From Nocardioides scoriae (GTDB lineage Bacteria; Actinomycetota; Actinomycetes; Propionibacteriales; Nocardioidaceae): a DNA stretch of 64,000 nucleotides. The position numbers and the translations under genes are program-made. The number at the start of each line of letters is the position of its first letter. Positions within the stretch are counted from its first letter, which is position 1. The notes under the pieces were generated by a model, which worked only from the letters and a program-made list of their open reading frames with translations, was not told the origin of the DNA and did not search any database. Where the stretch lies: assembly GCF_900104965.1 (NCBI RefSeq), contig NZ_LT629757.1, forward strand, positions 3,100,001 through 3,164,000. The letters run 5' to 3'. Positions 1-7,172 of the stretch are shown here, one piece after another.

Positions 1-942
1 GGCCTCGGCGTGGTGCTGCTGCTGGCCGCGGTCGTGGTCGAGGTCGGCGTGCGCCGCCGCCCGCCGGTGCAGCCCCTCGTGCTGGTCCTGCTCGGCGGCC
101 TCGGCGCGGTCGTGGCGCCCGGCAGCTGCGACGCGGAGACGACGTACCACTGCGCCCAGGTGGTCGAGGACCCCGACCGTCCGAGCGGCCGGCTGCTCGT
201 CCTCGACGGGCTGCGGCACTCCTACGTCGACCTCGACGACCCGACCCACCTCGAGTTCGGCTACACCCAGGCGCTCGCGGGGGTGGTCGACGGCCTGCTG
301 CCCGGGGACGAGCCGCTGCGCGCCTACCACCTCGGCGGCGGTGGGCTGACCTTCCCGCGCTACCTGGCCGCGACCCGCCCGGGCACCACCAGCGTGGTCT
401 CCGAGATCGACCCCGGCGTGCTGCGCGTCGACGCCGAGCGCCTCGGCGCACGCACCGGCCCCGACCTCGAGGTGCGGGTCGAGGACGGCCGCCGCGGCGT
501 CACCCGGCTGCCCGACGCGAGCCGCGACCTCGTGGTCGGCGACGCCTTCGGCGGCGTCAGCGTGCCGTGGCACCTCACCACCCGCGAGGCGGTGGCCCAG
601 GTGGAGCGCGTGCTCACGCCGACCGGGGTGTACGCCGCCAACCTCATCGACTTCGCGCCCCTCGGCTTCGCCCGCGCCGAGCTGGCCACCCTGCGCCAGG
701 TCTTCGACCACGTCGCGCTGGCCGCCGAGCCGGACACCCTGACCCGTGACGGGGGCGGCAACCTGGTGGCGATCGCCTCCGACCGACCGCTGGACCTGGC
801 GGCCGTCGAGGTGGGCTTCGAGACCCAGGGCCTCGACTGGGACGTCATCGACGGCGAGGCGCTGACCCGCTGGATCGGCGACGCCCAGGTGCTGACCGAC
901 GACGACGCGCCGGTCGACCAGCTCCTCACGCCGCACGCATGA
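1..942 (+). CDS. Spermidine synthase-like protein, 3' part (left edge truncated)
   Basis: The frame is open to the left edge, so only the C-terminal part is visible (about 313 codons). It begins with two hydrophobic stretches around codons 1-40, then a soluble domain with a Rossmann-type SAM/dcSAM pocket: HLGGGGLTF at codons about 110-118, the acidic SEIDP about 20 residues later, and GDAFGG further on. This order (membrane part, then spermidine-synthase fold) is typical of actinobacterial fused MFS/spermidine synthase proteins. Polyamine transfer is not proven; many such homologues have unknown substrates. A short 25-bp gap separates it from the next plus-strand gene, so the two may be co-transcribed. 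Confidence 0.7.
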   Translation, partial: GLGVVLLLAAVVVEVGVRRRPPVQPLVLVLLGGLGAVVAPGSCDAETTYHCAQVVEDPDRPSGRLLVLDGLRHSYVDLDDPTHLEFGYTQALAGVVDGLLPGDEPLRAYHLGGGGLTFPRYLAATRPGTTSVVSEIDPGVLRVDAERLGARTGPDLEVRVEDGRRGVTRLPDASRDLVVGDAFGGVSVPWHLTTREAVAQVERVLTPTGVYAANLIDFAPLGFARAELATLRQVFDHVALAAEPDTLTRDGGGNLVAIASDRPLDLAAVEVGFETQGLDWDVIDGEALTRWIGDAQVLTDDDAPVDQLLTPHA

Positions 943-967
943 GCCGTCGTCCCCGGGTCGGTCCCCG

Positions 968-1375
968 GTGAGCTGGCCGGACGCCCTGCTCGCGTCCTCG
1001 GCGCTGCACCTCGGCTTCCAGCTGGGCGTCTCGGTGCTCGCCTACCCGGCCCTCGCCGAGGTCACGCCCGAGCGCTGGGCCGCGGCCCACGACGCCCACT
1101 CGCGCCGCATCGTCGGCCTCGTCGTGGTGGTGTACGCCGCGGTGCTGCTCGCCTGCGTCGGCACCCTGCTCGCGGGGCCGTCGGGTGCCGCGGTGCTGGC
1201 GGTCGCGGGCAACGGCGCTGCGCTGGCGCTCACCGCCGCGCTGGCCGCCCCGCTGCACGGCCGCCTGGGGCGGGGCCACGACCCGGTGCTGGTGCGCCGG
1301 CTGCTGTGGGTCGACCGCGGACGCACCGCGGCCGCCGCGATCGCCCTGGTGGGGGCGTTCGCGGCGGCCGGGTGA
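968..1375 (+). CDS. Small four-helix membrane protein, function unknown
   Basis: A 135-aa GTG-started protein dominated by hydrophobic segments (roughly residues 4-25, 48-68, 72-95 and 115-135), so probably four membrane helices. Short polar loops carry HDAHSRR and HGRLGRGHD. It follows the spermidine-synthase-like gene by 25 bp and is likely in the same transcript. I do not recognise a functional family with certainty; it resembles small conserved actinobacterial integral membrane proteins (DUF1772-like topology is only a guess). Confidence 0.6.
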   Translation: MSWPDALLASSALHLGFQLGVSVLAYPALAEVTPERWAAAHDAHSRRIVGLVVVVYAAVLLACVGTLLAGPSGAAVLAVAGNGAALALTAALAAPLHGRLGRGHDPVLVRRLLWVDRGRTAAAAIALVGAFAAAG

Positions 1376-1453
1376 GGCTGGTCGAGCGACTGGTCGGCGG
1401 GCTGGGCACCCTGCCTGGTCAGCCGGTCGGCTGCCGGTCGGTCGCTGGTGTGG

Positions 1454-1729
1454 TCAGCGGTTGACGGCGCCCTTGTTCTTGCCGACGGTCGCCTCGGCGA
1501 CGCCGATGAGCAAGAAGGCCGCGATCACGGCGACGATGAAGCCGATGATGTTGAGCTCGAAGATCTCCCCCGTGCCGAGGAAGCTGGCCACGAGTCCGCC
1601 GATGAGTGCGCCGGCGACGCCGAGCAGCAGCGTGCCGACGATGCCGAGGGCCTGACGACCGGGCTTGAGCAGCCGTGCGATCGCGCCGATGATGAGCCCG
1701 ACGACGAGCAGGCCGATGATGTTGAACAT
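1454..1729 (-). CDS. GlsB/YeaQ/YmgE family stress-response membrane protein
   Basis: A 91-aa Gly-rich membrane protein of the transglycosylase-associated/GlsB-YeaQ family. It has the three-helix layout of the family: N-terminal helix 2-20 with GLIIGAIARLL, the central GTLLLGVAGALIGG, and a C-terminal helix 60-80. Family members are small stress-induced inner-membrane proteins, and no enzymatic role is established. A good ribosome site (GGAGGA) lies 7 nt before the ATG. A SigB/SigF-like promoter lies upstream, consistent with stress induction. Confidence 0.92.
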   Translation of the reverse strand: MFNIIGLLVVGLIIGAIARLLKPGRQALGIVGTLLLGVAGALIGGLVASFLGTGEIFELNIIGFIVAVIAAFLLIGVAEATVGKNKGAVNR

Positions 1730-1764
1730 GTGGTGTCCTCCCTAGGTCCCCTTGAAGTCACACG

Positions 1765-1791
1765 GTACCCATCCGTCACATGTCTCAACCC
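1765..1791 (-). promoter_or_regulatory. SigB/SigF-like promoter of the GlsB-family gene
   Basis: Reading the minus strand, GGGTT is followed after 16 nt by GGGTAC, close to the actinobacterial general-stress sigma consensus (GTTT-type -35, GGGTAY -10). The -10 ends about 35 nt before the start codon, leaving room for the GGAGGA ribosome site. The -35 half is the weaker match. Confidence 0.5.
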
Positions 1792-1845
1792 TCGTCGCAG
1801 GCGCGTCCGGCCCGACCTGCTTGGGCGCGTCCGGACACTGGCGTC

Positions 1846-2628
1846 ATGTCACGGGTGCAGCGCAGCAGCCCGGCTCGGCGGGCGGCGTCCGTCGTGGCCG
1901 GCGTCCTGGCGCTCGCGGTGCTCGTCGTGGGGGCCGTCGCGCTCGTCGCCGGCCCCGGGTCGGTGACCGGGCTGTTCCCCGGCACGTCGGACTGCACCGC
2001 CACCCGCGGCGGGACCGAGGTGGGTCTGAGCACCGCCGAGGCCGAGCGCGCGACGCGGGTGGGGGCCCGGTCGCTGCGTCTCGACCTGCCGCTGCGCACC
2101 ACCACCGCGGCCGTGGGCGGTGAGCTGCGGCTCGCCGACGACGAGGCCGCCGTCGTCGCGGCCGCCGTGCGGGGACGGGCGCGGCACGCGCTCACCTGCG
2201 TCCACGCGGGCCGCGTCGCCGAGGAGCCCGACGGGCTCGACGCCCGCGGCCTCACGGCCCGGGCCGCGACCGTGCGCACCGACCTGGTCGACGCCTTCGG
2301 CCGCCAGGCCCTCGGCGGCTACGCGCCGGGGGGCGTCACCACCGGCCACATGCCCGGGTCGGCGCACTACGAGGGGCGGGCGATCGACGTGTTCTACCGT
2401 CCCGTCACCCCGGCGGCCAAGGCGCGGGGGTGGGCGACGGCGCACTACCTGGTCGCCCACGCCGAGCGCCTCGACGTCGCCACGGTCATCTACGACGGCC
2501 GGATCTGGACGGCGCGGCGCTCGCTGCAGGGCTGGCGCGACTACCCGCCCGACACCTCGGGCCGCTCAGCCGAGGTGGCCGCCGTGCTCGAGCACCGCGA
2601 CCACGTGCACGTCGACGTGGCGGACTGA
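1846..2628 (+). CDS. Membrane-anchored/secreted M15-like (ARB_07466-type) protein
   Basis: A 260-aa protein with an N-terminal membrane/signal segment (about residues 12-36) and an extracytoplasmic C-terminal domain. The C-terminus shows the metal-site pattern of D-Ala-D-Ala carboxypeptidase-like (M15/LAS) folds: H168 in TGHMPGSAH, H174, D181 in GRAIDVF, and the terminal HRDHVHVDV (H250-H255). Likely role: peptidoglycan peptide cleavage or binding, by homology. I chose the ATG at 1846 because it places a short basic tail before the hydrophobic segment; an in-frame ATG at 1780 would add 22 Pro/Arg-rich residues. It converges on the RSD fusion gene with 15 bp between stops. Confidence 0.72.
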   Translation: MSRVQRSSPARRAASVVAGVLALAVLVVGAVALVAGPGSVTGLFPGTSDCTATRGGTEVGLSTAEAERATRVGARSLRLDLPLRTTTAAVGGELRLADDEAAVVAAAVRGRARHALTCVHAGRVAEEPDGLDARGLTARAATVRTDLVDAFGRQALGGYAPGGVTTGHMPGSAHYEGRAIDVFYRPVTPAAKARGWATAHYLVAHAERLDVATVIYDGRIWTARRSLQGWRDYPPDTSGRSAEVAAVLEHRDHVHVDVAD

Positions 2629-2643
2629 GCGCCCGAGGGGGGC

Positions 2644-4461
2644 TCAGCCCGGGTCGACGAGCCGGGCCAGCCGGGCGCGCAGCAGGTCGGTGCGGTGGGC
2701 GTTGCCGCTGAGGTCGACGTACGCCGTGCCGAACGCCTGCAGCAGCGCGTCGTCGAGACGGCGCACCGCACCCGGCGGGTAGCGGTAGTCCATCCGCTCG
2801 GCGATCCGCGTCTCGTCGACCTCGCGGAGCGTCTCGGCGAGGTCGGCCAGGGTGGTGAGGCCGAGCTCGTGGATCAGGCCCGCGATCCAGGCGTAGTGGT
2901 CGGTGCGCGACCAGCCGGCCTCGGCGTACTGCCCGGCCAGGAACGCCGCCAGCTCCCGCGGCTCGATGCCGAGCCGCTCGTCGCCGCGCTCGACCGGCTC
3001 GTCGCGGCGGGCGGAGGTGCGCGAGTGCAGGGTGTCGCGGATGGTGGAGAACTCCTGGTCGGCGAGCTCGAGCAGCCCGGCGGCCAGGGTGAAGCGGCGG
3101 TCGAAGTCGCTGGCGTGCTCCTCCGGGATGGTGCCCTTGTAGCGGATGTCGTGCTCGAACTCCGCCCACGCGTGCTGCAGCACGGTGCGGATCTGCACCT
3201 GAGCGGTGAGGCCGCGCAGCTCCTCGCGCCCGTCTGGCACCTCGGCCGCGGGGTCGAGCGAGATCAGCAGGTGCCGGCTGGCGTAGCCGAAGCGCCCCTC
3301 CTGCGCGGTCTCGCGGCCCATGTCGCGGTCGTCGAGGACCACCACCTCGTCGCCGAGCAGGCCCGCGACCGCGGCGACGTCGCTGTGGACGTAGGTGATG
3401 ACGCGCAGGCCGATGGTGTCGGTGATGTCGGTGAGCGGGTCGGCGTACAGCGGGGTGCCGTCGGGGCGCAGCCGTCGGGTCTTCTCCGCGAACGACGCGA
3501 CCGTCTTGGTGCGGCCAGTGACCGAGAGGTAGTTGATGCCGCCGTCGTCGAGCACCGAGGTGACCAGGGCGAGGAACTGCTCGCCGGCGCGCTCGAGGCG
3601 GGGGTGCCGCAGGGCGTACTCCCGCACCGCCCGCACCGGGTCGACGGGGGCGGGCGAGGTGCCGTCGCGGGTGCGTCGCGGCCGCGGCGTCGGCACGTGT
3701 CCCTCGGGCAGCGCGGGCGTGACGATCACGCCGGAGGCCGGGTCGCCGTACGACGCGATCTCGTCGGGCCGCCGGGCCGCGAACAGCGCGACGTAGGCGC
3801 ACACGACCGCGTCGACCTGGTCCTCGACGACCCGGAGCTCGCTCTTGCGGCCGGCCTGCTCGACCTGGCGGCGCAGCGCCTGCCACCCCGCTCCGGCGTC
3901 GCCGTCCGAGCCCCAGGTGCCGGGGCCGGTGAGGAGCAGCGCGGGCGTGGCGCCCTGGAGACCCTCGAGCAGCCCCATCAGCACCAGCAGCTCGCCGCGG
4001 AGCTGCTCGAGGTCGCGACCCTGCTTGTTCTTGTACTTCAGCGTCCGGCCCAGCCGGAACAGCGAGATCGTGGCGGCGTGCGGGTAGACCTCGAGCGCGG
4101 CCCGCGGCGCGTGGGCGTGCGGATCGAGGTCGAGGCCCAGCGCCTCGGCCAGCCGGCCGCCGCGGGTGCCGGCGGCGAACTCCTGCTTGCCGGTGTTGCT
4201 CGGGTGGGCGCCCGCGTCGAAGCGGGCGAAGTCGCGGTTCAGCGCCGCCTCGGCGGGGCGGTTGCCGGTCGCGTTGGTGACCACCAGCGGGGCGTCGAAG
4301 GCGACGGTGACCGGGCCCGCGGCGTACGGCGTGACCAGGGCGAGGATCTCCTCGTCGGTCCGGACGCCGGCGAGCTCGACGAGCCGGCCGGTGTCGTCGA
4401 GCACGGCGACACCGGTGGGCGCGCGCGTCCCCCAGGCCAGGTCGACACCGATGTGGAACAT
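2644..4461 (-). CDS. DUF429/RNase HII-like domain fused to RelA/SpoT (p)ppGpp synthetase
   Basis: A 605-aa two-domain protein. Residues 1-250 are a DUF429 RNase H-like domain (HIGVDLAWG at 3-11, AFDAPLVV at 54-61, EDQVDAVVCAY at 213-223). Residues about 280-480 are a RelA/SpoT nucleotidyltransferase domain: KTVASFAEKTRR (319-330), DITDTIGLRVITY (345-357), GYASRH (392-397) and the strongly conserved QVQIRTVLQHAWAEFEH (422-438). The same architecture is known in mycobacteria as RHII-RSD (MS_RHII-RSD of M. smegmatis), an alarmone synthetase joined to RNase HII activity. Likely role: stringent-response alarmone synthesis linked to RNA:DNA hybrid processing. There is no HD hydrolase or TGS/ACT domain. 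The ATG start is divergent from the next gene with only 33 bp between. Confidence 0.88.
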   Translation of the reverse strand: MFHIGVDLAWGTRAPTGVAVLDDTGRLVELAGVRTDEEILALVTPYAAGPVTVAFDAPLVVTNATGNRPAEAALNRDFARFDAGAHPSNTGKQEFAAGTRGGRLAEALGLDLDPHAHAPRAALEVYPHAATISLFRLGRTLKYKNKQGRDLEQLRGELLVLMGLLEGLQGATPALLLTGPGTWGSDGDAGAGWQALRRQVEQAGRKSELRVVEDQVDAVVCAYVALFAARRPDEIASYGDPASGVIVTPALPEGHVPTPRPRRTRDGTSPAPVDPVRAVREYALRHPRLERAGEQFLALVTSVLDDGGINYLSVTGRTKTVASFAEKTRRLRPDGTPLYADPLTDITDTIGLRVITYVHSDVAAVAGLLGDEVVVLDDRDMGRETAQEGRFGYASRHLLISLDPAAEVPDGREELRGLTAQVQIRTVLQHAWAEFEHDIRYKGTIPEEHASDFDRRFTLAAGLLELADQEFSTIRDTLHSRTSARRDEPVERGDERLGIEPRELAAFLAGQYAEAGWSRTDHYAWIAGLIHELGLTTLADLAETLREVDETRIAERMDYRYPPGAVRRLDDALLQAFGTAYVDLSGNAHRTDLLRARLARLVDPG

Positions 4462-4494
4462 GCCCCCCAGCCTTCCACCTGTCAGGCTCGGGCC

Positions 4495-4890
4495 ATGACC
4501 ACCCTGCGCGATCTCGCCGACGAACGCTTCGTCTCCCTCACCACGCACCGCCGATCCGGCGAGGGCGTGCCCACCCCGGTGTGGGTCGTGCCCGACGGCG
4601 TGGACGGCGCCGCGGTCTGGACGCCGGCCGGCAGCGGCAAGGTCAAGCGGCTGCGCCGCGACGAGCGCGTCACCCTGCGCCCCTGCGACCGCCGCGGTCG
4701 CGTCGCCGACGACGCCCCCACCGTCGAGGCCCGGGCGGGGGTCAGCACCGAGCCTTCCGACCTCGACCGCGTCGAGGGCCTGCTGCGGGCGAAGTACCGC
4801 CTCGAGTTCCGCATCGTCGGGCTCGTCGAGCGGATCGCGCGCCGCGGGCGCGGTGCCGAGCGCGCGGTCGTGGCGATCCGCCCCGCGTAG
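4495..4890 (+). CDS. PPOX-class F420-dependent oxidoreductase
   Basis: A 131-aa split-barrel protein of the pyridoxamine-5'-phosphate-oxidase-like superfamily. The N-terminus TTHRRSGEGVPTPVWV and the central GSGKVKRLRRDERVTL match the small actinobacterial F420/FMN-binding PPOX proteins. Substrate unknown. The start codon lies 6 nt after a CAGGCT -10-like box, and no Shine-Dalgarno is visible, so it is probably leaderless. Divergent partner: the RHII-RSD gene. Confidence 0.85.
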   Translation: MTTLRDLADERFVSLTTHRRSGEGVPTPVWVVPDGVDGAAVWTPAGSGKVKRLRRDERVTLRPCDRRGRVADDAPTVEARAGVSTEPSDLDRVEGLLRAKYRLEFRIVGLVERIARRGRGAERAVVAIRPA

Positions 4891-4954
4891 GCGCAGGCCG
4901 GGTTCCACGTGGAACCGCCCGTCGGCGACCCGGAACGGCGTCAGGACGCGGGGA

Positions 4955-5398
4955 TCAGGGAGCGGGGAACAGGGCCGTGAGGGCGGCCAGGGCGTCGCGG
5001 AGCTCGGGGACGACCCCGTCGCCGACGGAGGTGTCGACGCCGAGGTAGCGCAGCCCGACCACGGCGCCGGCGCCCAGCGCGAGGACCATGCCGAGCGCCG
5101 CCATCGTGGTGCCGGAGACGCCGGGCCGGCTGGCCCGGGCCAGGCCGACGACGGCCGTCACGAGGCCGACCGCGGCGAGCACCAGGACGGCGCCGAGCAG
5201 CAGCGAGAACGGCGAGGCGACGACCGCGACCACCCCGGTGAACAGGGAGGTCGCGGCCGCCGCCGAGGTGCGGGCCGTGCGGGCCGGTGAGGCCTCGAAC
5301 AGCTCGTCGAGGTCGGGCCCGCCCTCAGGACCGGCGGAGGCACCGGCGCCAGCGGGGCCGGGAGCAGCAGGATCGCGGTCGAGACGCTGCGTGGTCAT
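4955..5398 (-). CDS. Small membrane protein with two helices, function unknown
   Basis: A 147-aa protein with a polar Pro/Gly/Ala-rich N-terminus (1-45), two hydrophobic segments (about 49-85 and 95-117) and a short outside-like tail. It has no enzymatic motif. The layout resembles DUF4190-type actinobacterial membrane proteins, but I cannot assign it. A TAGCAT box sits 6 nt before the ATG (probably leaderless). It lies downstream of, and on the same strand as, the NlpC/P60 gene with 29 bp between. Confidence 0.6.
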   Translation of the reverse strand: MTTQRLDRDPAAPGPAGAGASAGPEGGPDLDELFEASPARTARTSAAAATSLFTGVVAVVASPFSLLLGAVLVLAAVGLVTAVVGLARASRPGVSGTTMAALGMVLALGAGAVVGLRYLGVDTSVGDGVVPELRDALAALTALFPAP

Positions 5399-5427
5399 GG
5401 CCCGATGCTAGGCCGGGCGGGACTCGA

Positions 5428-5913
5428 TCAGCCGCGCAACGTGCCGGCGTACCAGCTCGACGTCCAGGCCCGGGCGACCTGCACGTCCTGACCGGTGCGG
5501 GGGGAGTGCAGCATCTTGGCCCGGCCGTGGTCCCAGCCGAGGAAGATCGCCGCGTGGTAGACCCGACCGCCGTTGTGGAAGAACATCAGGTCGCCGCGTC
5601 GCAGCGACTTCTTGGCGATGTGCTTGGTGCGGGAGTACTGCGCCGAGGAGGTGCGCGGCACCGACAGCCCGGCCTTGCGGAAGCTGTAGTAGATGAGGCC
5701 GGAGCAGTCGAAGGCGCTGGGGCCGGCGGCGCCGTAGCGGTAGGGGTCGCCCTTCTGGTTGAGGGCGACCGTGGTGGCGCGGTCGATCTTGCCGCGGGTG
5801 GCGGCCTCGGCACCGCTGGCGGGGCCCAGGAGCAGCACGCCGGAGACGGCGAGCAGCAGGGTCAGGAAGCTGACCAGCCGGGCGAGGGGGCGTGCGGACA
5901 GGCGTACGGGCAT
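5428..5913 (-). CDS. Secreted C40 NlpC/P60 family peptidoglycan hydrolase
   Basis: A 161-aa secreted protein: signal peptide 1-38 (ending GAEA) and one NlpC/P60 domain covering the rest. The catalytic Cys70 lies in AFDCSGL, His120 in VYHAAIFLG, and the third polar residue is probably His136. The family cleaves D-gamma-glutamyl-meso-DAP or related peptide bonds in peptidoglycan. It lacks SH3 or LysM domains, so it is a minimal enzyme. A ydaO-type c-di-AMP riboswitch occupies its leader, as often seen for wall hydrolases in actinobacteria; expression is therefore expected to respond to c-di-AMP. Confidence 0.93.
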   Translation of the reverse strand: MPVRLSARPLARLVSFLTLLLAVSGVLLLGPASGAEAATRGKIDRATTVALNQKGDPYRYGAAGPSAFDCSGLIYYSFRKAGLSVPRTSSAQYSRTKHIAKKSLRRGDLMFFHNGGRVYHAAIFLGWDHGRAKMLHSPRTGQDVQVARAWTSSWYAGTLRG

Positions 5914-5916
5914 GGT

Positions 5917-6050
5917 GGGGCCTTTCCCACGCCTGCGAGGTGAGCTGTCGGGTTAGGGCTGGAAAGTGCCCTGCCACCTGGCGGTGACTTCACCCCGAGC
6001 GGTCGACCTGGTCGGGCCGTCCGCGTGGAACGTGTGGTTCCCCCACTCCT
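5917..6050 (-). promoter_or_regulatory. ydaO-yuaA type c-di-AMP riboswitch
   Basis: On the minus strand the leader contains GCTCGGGGTGAAG and then AACCCGACAGCTCACC followed by TCGCAGGCG, the hallmark conserved blocks of the ydaO/c-di-AMP riboswitch, directly before the NlpC/P60 gene. Such switches are usually OFF switches when c-di-AMP is bound. The 3' end runs into a small hairpin (GTGGG at 5926-5930 on the plus strand complement, CCCAC at 5915-5919) that encloses the AAAGG ribosome site, so control may act on translation. The 5' limit is approximate. Confidence 0.85.
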
Positions 6051-6147
6051 GCCCGAACGTTCTCGGTGGGTCCGCCCCCGGTGGGCAGGACTCGGCGTAC
6101 CCGGGGGAGGTGTGCGATGCGCCCCAGAAGAGTAGGGGGCGCAGGGC

Positions 6148-6657
6148 CTACAGGTCCACCGTTGCGCTGGTTCCGGCCGGTCGCCCGCCCGTGACGCGGG
6201 TCTTGAGGAAGGACAGGGCGCTGGCCACGCGGCCGCCGCCGGGGCTGTCCCAGTACTGCGCGGAGTCGGACTCGACGAGGAGCAGGCCGACCTCGGGGGC
6301 CTCCTTGCCGTCGGGGAACCACGCCGCGACCATCGGGTTCCACAGCTCGTCGATCTTGGCCTGGTCGCGACGCACGTCGCCGTGGCCGGCCACCGAGAGC
6401 CAGGTGGAGCCGTCGGCGAAGGCGAGGTTGACGCGCTTCTCGGCCCGGATGTTGTCGGCGTGGTGGCTGGTGACGTTGATGAAGAACCAGACGTCGCCGT
6501 CGTCGGTGACCTCCTGGGGCGTCATCGGGTGGGACTGCAGGCGCCCCTGCTCGCCGACCGAGGTCAGCATGCAGAACCGGTCGCTGCGCATGATCTCGAG
6601 GACCTTGTCCTGGGCGAGCTCGCTGCCGGAGCCGTCGTCGTGCTGGGTGTCGCTCAT
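6148..6657 (-). CDS. Pyridoxamine 5'-phosphate oxidase family (general stress protein 26-like)
   Basis: A 169-aa split-barrel flavoprotein-like protein. The core DRFCMLTSVGEQGRLQSHPM, the middle DVWFFINVTSHHADNI and EKRVNLAFAD, and the C-terminal WNPMVAAWFPDGKEAPEV are typical of the B. subtilis GSP26-like PPOX family (FMN-binding, stress-associated, true substrate unknown). A strong ribosome site (AGGGAGGGA) precedes the ATG. It stands alone on the minus strand, divergent from the DUF4242 gene. Confidence 0.88.
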   Translation of the reverse strand: MSDTQHDDGSGSELAQDKVLEIMRSDRFCMLTSVGEQGRLQSHPMTPQEVTDDGDVWFFINVTSHHADNIRAEKRVNLAFADGSTWLSVAGHGDVRRDQAKIDELWNPMVAAWFPDGKEAPEVGLLLVESDSAQYWDSPGGGRVASALSFLKTRVTGGRPAGTSATVDL

Positions 6658-6841
6658 CGGGGTTCCCTCCCTGGTGGTGTGCCGCCCGCGTACCCGCAGC
6701 GCGCGCCGCGACACGGTCGCGGGGCCACGGGGTGCCGGGACCGCCCGTCCGATCGGAGGGGTGATCGTGACGGGGGTCACGCCTAGCCTGTGGGGCGTGG
6801 CCCGCCGGCCACGGGGAGGCCGTGACCCGGGAGGGGTGCCC

Positions 6842-7111
6842 ATGGACCGCTACGTGATCGAGCGCGACCTGCCTGGTGCAGGCCGCCTGAGCGAGCAGGA
6901 GCTCCACGACATCAGTGCGAGGTCCAACGAGGTGCTGGCCGAGATGTCCGACGTGACGTGGGTGGAGTCCTACGTCACCGACGACAAGCTCTACTGCGTC
7001 TACGACGCCGACGACCCGGCCCTGATCGAGGAGCACGCGGCGAGGGGTGGCTTCCCCTGCGACCGCGTCTCGGCGGTGAGGAGCACGATCTCGCCGCAGA
7101 GCGGTCGGTGA
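6842..7111 (+). CDS. DUF4242 (SCO4226-like nickel-binding) protein
   Basis: An 89-aa ferredoxin-like-fold protein. The family pattern is visible: MDRYVIERDLPGAG at the start, the central WVESYVTDDKLYCVYDADDP and the C-terminal EHAARGGFPCDRVSAV. The Streptomyces homologue SCO4226 is a dimeric nickel-binding protein. The start has a GGGAGGGG ribosome site, and a TAGCCT -10-like element lies about 60 bp upstream. It is 61 bp upstream of the alcohol dehydrogenase gene and in the same direction; three genes further on is larA, a nickel enzyme, which may not be a coincidence. Confidence 0.85.
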   Translation: MDRYVIERDLPGAGRLSEQELHDISARSNEVLAEMSDVTWVESYVTDDKLYCVYDADDPALIEEHAARGGFPCDRVSAVRSTISPQSGR

Positions 7112-7172
7112 CGCCCTGCCCAGGACGCCGGCCGCGGGGTAGCCTCGGCCCGACCACCGATTGGACGCAGTC

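Noticed and set aside
4478-4484. A CTGTCAGG word near the PPOX start as a fourth TGACAG operator
   Set aside because: Only one half-site is present; the partner half at the required spacing is missing.
2695-4890. A 731-codon plus-strand frame opposite the RHII-RSD gene
   Set aside because: Only its last 131 codons (PPOX protein) show family motifs; the rest is the shadow of the RSD fusion gene.
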